Under the pieces are notes generated by a model that saw only the letters and a list, made by a program, of their open reading frames with translations, did no database searches and had not been told where the DNA came from. Below are positions 36,036 to 42,380 of a stretch of DNA of 42,380 nt, one piece after another (position 1 is the first letter of the stretch; each line of letters begins with the position of its first letter). The translations under genes and the position numbers were made by a program. Source of the DNA: Pseudomonadota bacterium (GTDB lineage: Bacteria; Pseudomonadota; Alphaproteobacteria; Caulobacterales; Caulobacteraceae); the NCBI GenBank assembly GCA_963205005.1, contig CAUJHW010000090.1:1-42380 (forward strand). Direction: 5' to 3'.

Positions 36036-37403
36036 TCAGTCCCATCCGCCGTCGCTGATGCGCTGGACGGCGTCCGCGAGGCGGTGGGCGCCGGTCAGCC
36101 TGAGTCCCGCCGGCGCCTCGGCGTCGGTGGGACCAAGGGCCCGACGGAACCCCAGCTTGGCGGCTTCCTTGAGGCGGCCGTCCATGCGGCTGACCGATCG
36201 CACGTCGCCCGAGAGGCTGATCTCGCCGAATACGACACAGTCCTGCGGCAGGGCCTGGTCAAAGGCCGAGGAGGCGAGCGCGGCGGCAGCGGCCAGGTCG
36301 GCCGCCGGCTCCGAGATGCGCAGGCCGCCCGCCACGTTGAGATAGACGTCCCGGTCACCGAAGCTGAGGCCGCAGCGCGCCTCCAGCACGGCCAGCACCA
36401 TGGCCAGCCGGCCTGAATCCCAGCCGACGACAGCCCGCCGCGGCGTGCCATACGCCGACGGGGCCACCAGCGCCTGGATCTCCACGAGAACCGGCCGCGA
36501 GCCCTCGATGCCCGCGAAGACCGCCGCGCCAGCCGCGCGCTGGCCAGAGGTGTTCAGGAACAGGGCCGACGGGTTCTTCACCTCCGCGAGGCCCCGGTCG
36601 CCCATCTCGAAGACGCCGATCTCGTCGGTGGCCCCGAAGCGGTTCTTGGCGCCGCGCAGGATGCGGAACGGATAGCCGCGCTCGCCCTCGAACGAGAACA
36701 CCGCGTCGACCATGTGTTCCACCACCCGCGGGCCGGCGATGGCGCCTTCCTTGGTCACATGTCCCACCAGCACCACGGCCATGCCGCGCTTCTTGGCCAG
36801 GCGGACCAGTTCCTGGGCGGCGGCGCGCACCTGGGTCACCGAGCCCGGCCCGGCCTCATGCGCATCGCTCCACATGGTCTGGATGGAATCGATGACAACC
36901 AGGTCGAAGGGTTCGGCCTTGAGCCCGTCCAGAATGGCGCGCAGCGAGGTCTCCGCGGCCAGCTTCACCGTGGCGTCGGCCAGTCCCATGCGCTGGGCGC
37001 GGGCGCGGACCTGTTCGACGGCCTCTTCGCCGGAGATATAGGCGCAGCGGGCGCCGCTGCGGGCTGCGCTGGCCGCGACCTGGAGGAGCAGCGTCGACTT
37101 GCCGACGCCGGGATCGCCACCGACGAGGATCGCCGAACCCGGCACCACCCCTCCGCCGCAGACCCTGTCCCATTCGTCGACACCGGTGGCGATGCGCGGC
37201 GGCGCCGGCGTGGTCTCGTCGAGGCCTTCGAAAGCGAGATGGACCTTGCGGGTGGGCTTGGTGAGCTTCAGCGCGCCCGGGGGCCGGCTGCCCTGTTCCT
37301 CGACAAGGCTGTTCCAGGCGCCGCAGGCGGGGCACTGGCCCGACCAGCGCGTCTGCAGGGCCCCGCAGGACTGGCAGGCGTAGACGGCGCCGTCGCGGGC
37401 CAT
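36036..37403 (-). CDS. radA: DNA repair protein RadA
   Basis: 455-residue RecA-like branch-migration helicase for recombinational repair. It has the N-terminal zinc finger Cys10, Cys13, Cys24, Cys27 (ACQSCG ... GQCPACGAW), Walker A GGDPGVGKST (95-104), Walker B LVVIDSIQTM, the RadA-specific KNRFG motif (253-257) and a C-terminal Lon-protease-like domain (SAYGTPRRAVVGWDSGRLAM onward). All motifs are intact and the length is normal. Upstream lies alr on the same strand with an 81-base gap; cvpA and purF follow. Confidence 0.96.
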   Translation of the reverse strand: MARDGAVYACQSCGALQTRWSGQCPACGAWNSLVEEQGSRPPGALKLTKPTRKVHLAFEGLDETTPAPPRIATGVDEWDRVCGGGVVPGSAILVGGDPGVGKSTLLLQVAASAARSGARCAYISGEEAVEQVRARAQRMGLADATVKLAAETSLRAILDGLKAEPFDLVVIDSIQTMWSDAHEAGPGSVTQVRAAAQELVRLAKKRGMAVVLVGHVTKEGAIAGPRVVEHMVDAVFSFEGERGYPFRILRGAKNRFGATDEIGVFEMGDRGLAEVKNPSALFLNTSGQRAAGAAVFAGIEGSRPVLVEIQALVAPSAYGTPRRAVVGWDSGRLAMVLAVLEARCGLSFGDRDVYLNVAGGLRISEPAADLAAAAALASSAFDQALPQDCVVFGEISLSGDVRSVSRMDGRLKEAAKLGFRRALGPTDAEAPAGLRLTGAHRLADAVQRISDGGWD

Positions 37404-37430
37404 GGGGTCTCCCTGATTCGAAGGACCGCC

Positions 37431-37438
37431 AGTCTAGC
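37431..37438 (-). promoter_or_regulatory. Possible -10 element upstream of radA
   Basis: On the minus strand GCTAGACT, close to GCTANAWC, about 28 bases before the radA ATG. No good -35 is visible at 10-14 bases. A GATTC (GANTC) site lies between it and the start codon. radA may also be transcribed from alr. Confidence 0.25.
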
Positions 37439-37484
37439 CGACCCCGGCGTCGCGGTCTGTGCGGCCGCTTACCGTCCGGAGGAC

Positions 37485-38579
37485 TTACGGCCGATCCGCC
37501 CCCTGATAGATCCGTTCCGCGCGGCCACTCAGACGGACCAGAACCTCGTGCGCGACGGTGCCTGCGGCGGTAGCCAGATCGTCGAGCAGGGCGTGCGGTC
37601 CGAGAAGTTCGACCGGATCACCGATCGCCGCCTCACCCTGCTCGAGATCGACGACCAGAAGGTCCATGGTGACGGCCAGAAGCGGCCGAAGCGCGCCGGC
37701 CACCCAGGCCTGGCCCCGGCCCATCGCCGCTCGGATCACGCCGTCCGAGTATCCCGCCGCAACCACTGCGACCCGCATCGGCTGCGAGGCGGTGAAGCCC
37801 GCGCCATAGCCGACCCGGTCGCCCGGGCGCAGGTTGCGGATGTCGAGGATCGGAGCGGCGAGGGTGGCAACGGCGCGCAGGCGCGGATCGGGTCGCTCCT
37901 CCGGGCCACCGCCGTAGAGGCTGATGCCGGCCCGGATCAGGTCGAAGCGGTAGTCGGGACCAAGAAATGCGCCGGCCGAGGCCGAAAGGCTGGCGCGGCT
38001 CTGCGGAAACAGTGCGCGCGCCTGGCGGAACACCTCCAGCTGCTGACGGTTGCGGGGCTCTGACGGCTCGGTCGCCGAACCCAGGTGGCTCATGATCAGC
38101 CTCACGCGCAGGGCGCCGAGGCCGCCCGGCGGGCCGGCCAGCGCGGCGGCTTCGGCAAGGGGCATGCCCTGGCGGTTCATGCCGGTATCGACCTGCAGGG
38201 CGACATCCAGGCCCCCATGGGCCGCTGCCACGGCGATGGCGGCGTTGGCCTGTGGAAGGTTGCCGATGACCGGCGTCAGGCGGGCAGCGGCCAGTCGTCC
38301 GGCGGCGCCCGGCAGCAGGCCGTCGAGGACGTAGATCGCGGCGTCGCGTCCGCCGAGTTCGGCCCGCAGGGCCTCACCCTCCGACATCCGGGCCACGAAG
38401 AAGCTGCGGGCGCCCTCGGCGTGCAGGCGGCGACTGATGGGCCCTGCGCCAAGGCCATATCCATCGGACTTCACCACGGCGGCGATTTCCGCGCCGGGCG
38501 CTTCTGCGGCCAGCACCGCGCGGTTGTGGGCCAGCGCGTCGAGATCGATGGTCAGCCGCGCGCGGTCGGGAGAGATCAT
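37485..38579 (-). CDS. alr: Alanine racemase
   Basis: PLP enzyme interconverting L- and D-alanine, supplying D-alanine for peptidoglycan. 364 residues, normal length. The PLP lysine is Lys37 in AAVVKSDGYGLG; the second catalytic base is Tyr258 in RVGYGAGFT. Other family blocks: LQVDTGMNRQGM, IMSHLGSA, DLIRAGISLYGG and AGYSDGVIR. The ATG at 38579 is abutted by a 7-bp inverted repeat (38580-38599) which may hide the ribosome-binding region. It heads the alr-radA-cvpA-purF strand. Confidence 0.96.
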   Translation of the reverse strand: MISPDRARLTIDLDALAHNRAVLAAEAPGAEIAAVVKSDGYGLGAGPISRRLHAEGARSFFVARMSEGEALRAELGGRDAAIYVLDGLLPGAAGRLAAARLTPVIGNLPQANAAIAVAAAHGGLDVALQVDTGMNRQGMPLAEAAALAGPPGGLGALRVRLIMSHLGSATEPSEPRNRQQLEVFRQARALFPQSRASLSASAGAFLGPDYRFDLIRAGISLYGGGPEERPDPRLRAVATLAAPILDIRNLRPGDRVGYGAGFTASQPMRVAVVAAGYSDGVIRAAMGRGQAWVAGALRPLLAVTMDLLVVDLEQGEAAIGDPVELLGPHALLDDLATAAGTVAHEVLVRLSGRAERIYQGADRP

Positions 38580-38599
38580 GGTCGCCTAATGCGGCGACC
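38580..38599 (-). promoter_or_regulatory. Inverted repeat abutting the alr start codon
   Basis: GGTCGCC at 38580-38586 and GGCGACC at 38593-38599 form a perfect 7-bp stem with a six-base loop, ending directly at the alr ATG. In the alr mRNA the AGGCGACC arm is the only ribosome-binding-like sequence, so folding could limit translation; it could equally be a DNA operator. Confidence 0.3.
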
Positions 38600-38631
38600 G
38601 GCGGCGCTTGTCACGCCCGGGCTTTGCAATT

Positions 38632-38665
38632 CGCGACGGCGCGGAGAGGGCTCCGCGCCGTCGCG
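38632..38665 (-). terminator. Hairpin terminator after the TonB-dependent receptor gene
   Basis: GCGACGGCGCGGAG at 38633-38646 and its exact complement CTCCGCGCCGTCGC at 38651-38664, extended by one more pair (38632/38665): a 15-bp stem with an AGGG loop, seven bases after the receptor stop codon. The U-tract is poor (GAATTGC follows on the minus strand), but the stem is the strongest in the window. Confidence 0.6.
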
Positions 38666-38671
38666 CATCGT

Positions 38672-41089
<2,418 letters not shown>

Positions 41090-41144
41090 CAATAGCCCCT
41101 CAGGGCTGGCCAGGGTGAATCCCAAGCTCAGCAAATCTCAGGGG

Positions 41145-41172
41145 AATCTAGGAAGCGCCGCTTTTGACGCAA
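41145..41172 (-). promoter_or_regulatory. Promoter of the TonB-dependent receptor gene, with GANTC in the -10
   Basis: On the minus strand TTGCGTC (41172-41166), 13 bases, CCTAGATT (41152-41145): a good match to the Caulobacter housekeeping pattern. The -10 overlaps GATTC at 41144-41148, a CcrM methylation site; another lies at 41117-41121 in the leader. Predicted leader is about 50 bases. Confidence 0.45.
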
Positions 41173-41199
41173 ATGACAATTCGGCAACACTGTCAAAAG
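41161..41199. promoter_or_regulatory. Operator-like inverted repeat at the receptor promoter
   Basis: CTTTTGAC at 41161-41168 and GTCAAAAG at 41192-41199 are exact inverted copies, 31 bases centre to centre (about three helical turns). The left copy overlaps the -35 of the receptor promoter, so a bound regulator dimer or pair could block it. The right copy overlaps the A-rich side of the rplI terminator. Confidence 0.35.
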
Positions 41200-41230
41200 A
41201 AACGACGCGGGAGTGGCTCCCGCGCCGTCG
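41195..41230 (-). terminator. Intrinsic terminator of the rpsF-rpsR-rplI operon
   Basis: On the minus strand CGACG, a three-base bulge, CGGGAG, loop CCA, CTCCCGCGTCG (41230-41203), then TTTCTTTT (41202-41195). A GC-rich stem of 11 pairs with a T-tract, 24 bases after the rplI stop: a textbook Rho-independent terminator. Confidence 0.8.
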
Positions 41231-41254
41231 CCTGGATCAGTTGATCGCGCAGAC

Positions 41255-41842
41255 TCAGGAGTCGTTGCGTTCGAAGTCCACGTGGGTGCCGGCCCCGCCT
41301 TCGAGCATGTCCGCAGCAGCCTGTTCGTCGGCGGCGCGGTCTTCCTCGAACTGCGAGTTGATCACGTTCTCGCCGCGGGCCTGACGTTCAGCTTCGTCCT
41401 GGCTGCGGGCGATGTTGAGCGTGACCGTAACGGTGACTTCGGCGTGGAGGCGGACCTTTACGTCGTGCAGGCCGAGCGTCTTGATCGGCTTGTCGAGCAC
41501 GACCATGGCGCGCTCGATCTTGCCGCCTTCGGCATTGACCGCATCCGACACGTCGCGGCCGGAAACCGACCCGTAGAGCTGGCCGCTTTCGCCCGCCTGA
41601 CGGATCAGGATGTAGGACGTGCCGTCCAGCTTCTCGCCGGACTGGCCCGCGGCTTCCTTGGCCTTGGCGTTGCGGACTTCGATGTCCGCGCGCTGGGCCT
41701 CGAAGACCTTGAGGTTCGCCGCGTTGGCGCGGAGCGCCTTGTGACGGGGGAGCAGGAAGTTCCGCGCATAGCCGTCCTTGACGGTGATCACGTCACCGAG
41801 GGCGCCACGGCCTTCCACGCGTTCGAGCAGAATGACTTTCAT
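41255..41842 (-). CDS. rplI: 50S ribosomal protein L9
   Basis: 195-residue L9. The N-terminal domain begins MKVILLERVEGRGALGDVITVKDGYARNFLLP, recognisable as the rRNA-binding part of L9 (first 20 residues are near-invariant), followed by the long connecting helix and a C-terminal domain (LYGSVSGRDVSDAVN). It is longer than E. coli L9 (149) because of an acidic/polar C-terminal tail of about 45 residues, usual in alphaproteobacteria. GGGAG lies eight bases before the ATG. Last gene of the rpsF-rpsR-rplI operon, with a terminator after it. Confidence 0.96.
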   Translation of the reverse strand: MKVILLERVEGRGALGDVITVKDGYARNFLLPRHKALRANAANLKVFEAQRADIEVRNAKAKEAAGQSGEKLDGTSYILIRQAGESGQLYGSVSGRDVSDAVNAEGGKIERAMVVLDKPIKTLGLHDVKVRLHAEVTVTVTLNIARSQDEAERQARGENVINSQFEEDRAADEQAAADMLEGGAGTHVDFERNDS

Positions 41843-41855
41843 GTGCCGGGCTCCC

Positions 41856-42137
41856 TTACTTCACGACGTAGGGGAGCAGAGCCAGGAAGCGGGCGCGCTT
41901 GATGGCCTTGGCCAGTTCGCGTTGCTTCTTGGCCGACACGGCGGTGATCCGCGAGGGAACAATTTTGCCGCGCTCGGAGACGTAGCGCTGCAGGAGCTTC
42001 ACGTCCTTGTAGTCGATCTTAGGCGCGTTGGCGCCGGAGAACGGGCACACCTTGCGGCGGCGGAAGAACGGACGGCGTTGGCCACCCGCGGCGGCGCCAG
42101 CGGCCGGAGCCGGGGCGGCGGAGGTTTCGTCGGTCAT
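41856..42137 (-). CDS. rpsR: 30S ribosomal protein S18
   Basis: 93-residue S18, with the conserved core [31 protein letters not shown] and [31 protein letters not shown] short Ala/Pro-rich N-terminus precedes it, somewhat longer than in E. coli. GGAGG is nine bases upstream of the ATG. It sits between rpsF (18 bases) and rplI (13 bases) in the standard order. Confidence 0.97.
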   Translation of the reverse strand: MTDETSAAPAPAAGAAAGGQRRPFFRRRKVCPFSGANAPKIDYKDVKLLQRYVSERGKIVPSRITAVSAKKQRELAKAIKRARFLALLPYVVK

Positions 42138-42155
42138 TGCGAGAGCCTCCCTTTC

Positions 42156-42380
42156 CTAAAACTGAGGAGCGTCGTCGCGGCGTTCGCGGTCGCGATCGCG
42201 GCGGGCGAGGATCGGGGAGAGCTCAAGGTCGAGTTCTTCCACGCGCACGGTCATGTAGCGCAGCACGTCTTCGTTGATCGACAGCTGGCGTTCCATTTCC
42301 TTCACGATGTCCGACGGGGCGTCGATCGCGAGGAGGGAATAGTGACCCTTGCGGTTCTTCTTGATCCGGTAGGTGAGGTT
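42156..42380 (-). CDS. rpsF: 30S ribosomal protein S6 (3' part)
   Basis: The C-terminal 74 residues of S6 run off the right end of the window. The translation from the edge begins [20 protein letters not shown] and continues through [19 protein letters not shown], the S6 signature, ending with a charged [15 protein letters not shown] tail. S6 pairs with S18 in the 30S platform, and the genes are adjacent in the usual order. The start codon is outside the window. Confidence 0.95.
   Translation of the reverse strand, partial: NLTYRIKKNRKGHYSLLAIDAPSDIVKEMERQLSINEDVLRYMTVRVEELDLELSPILARRDRDRERRDDAPQF

Overview
The window looks like ordinary chromosome from a GC-rich alphaproteobacterium, most likely Caulobacteraceae (Caulobacter/Phenylobacterium type). 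This rests on the high GC content with strong G/C bias at third codon positions, on gene neighbourhoods such as alr-radA-cvpA-purF, rlmE/guaB/guaA and yfgM-bamB-der, on several promoter candidates that fit the Caulobacter housekeeping pattern (TTGACGS, 10-14 nt, GCTANAWC), and on GANTC (CcrM) sites at some promoters. No reference genome could be compared, so the genus is an inference. I found no insertion sequence, prophage, CRISPR array, tRNA or rRNA. No gene-free stretch exceeds about 210 bases.

Layout from left to right: (1) 1-3935, plus strand: the end of pstS, then pstC, pstA, pstB and phoU, a tightly overlapping phosphate-uptake operon. (2) 3936-4066: a short convergent intergenic region that folds on paper into a three-way-junction structure behind a promoter-like sequence. 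(3) 4067-7481, minus strand: a circularly permuted ATP-grasp protein, an alpha-E protein and a transglutaminase-like protease, the known but uncharacterised peptide-modification triad. (4) 7690-13622, plus: tamA and tamB, the outer-membrane assembly/lipid transport pair. (5) 13619-14918, minus: phenylalanine hydroxylase and HspQ. (6) 15079-16880, plus: a Ppx/GppA phosphatase and rlmE. (7) 16867-18609: a divergent LysR regulator/SAM methyltransferase pair between rlmE and guaB. (8) 18772-24052, plus: guaB, a MAPEG protein, an RsmB-like rRNA methyltransferase, guaA and a LigT-like protein, so both steps from IMP to GMP lie close together. (9) 24056-24688: DUF2164 and ArsC-like genes, divergent.

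(10) 24792-27531, plus: a compact signalling island with two ECF sigma factors, each overlapped by a small two-helix membrane protein (probable anti-sigma), plus two other membrane proteins. The two sigma/partner pairs resemble each other and look like a duplication. panB follows directly, ending in a good terminator. (11) 28468-32240, plus: yfgM-bamB-der, with a near-consensus promoter. (12) 32188-38579, minus: alr, radA, cvpA, purF, an SBF-type transporter and a short-chain dehydrogenase, mostly overlapping or closely spaced. (13) 38672-41089, minus: a TonB-dependent receptor with its own promoter, operator-like inverted repeat and terminator hairpin. (14) 41255-42380, minus: rpsF (partial), rpsR, rplI, ending in a clear intrinsic terminator.

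Most of the window is housekeeping. The parts most worth a second look are the structured element at 3965-4063, the duplicated ECF/two-helix modules, the ATP-grasp/alpha-E/transglutaminase triad with its polyglutamine tail, the receptor promoter with a GANTC site in its -10, the altered guanine-recognition motif in Der, and the degenerate LigT-like protein next to guaA.
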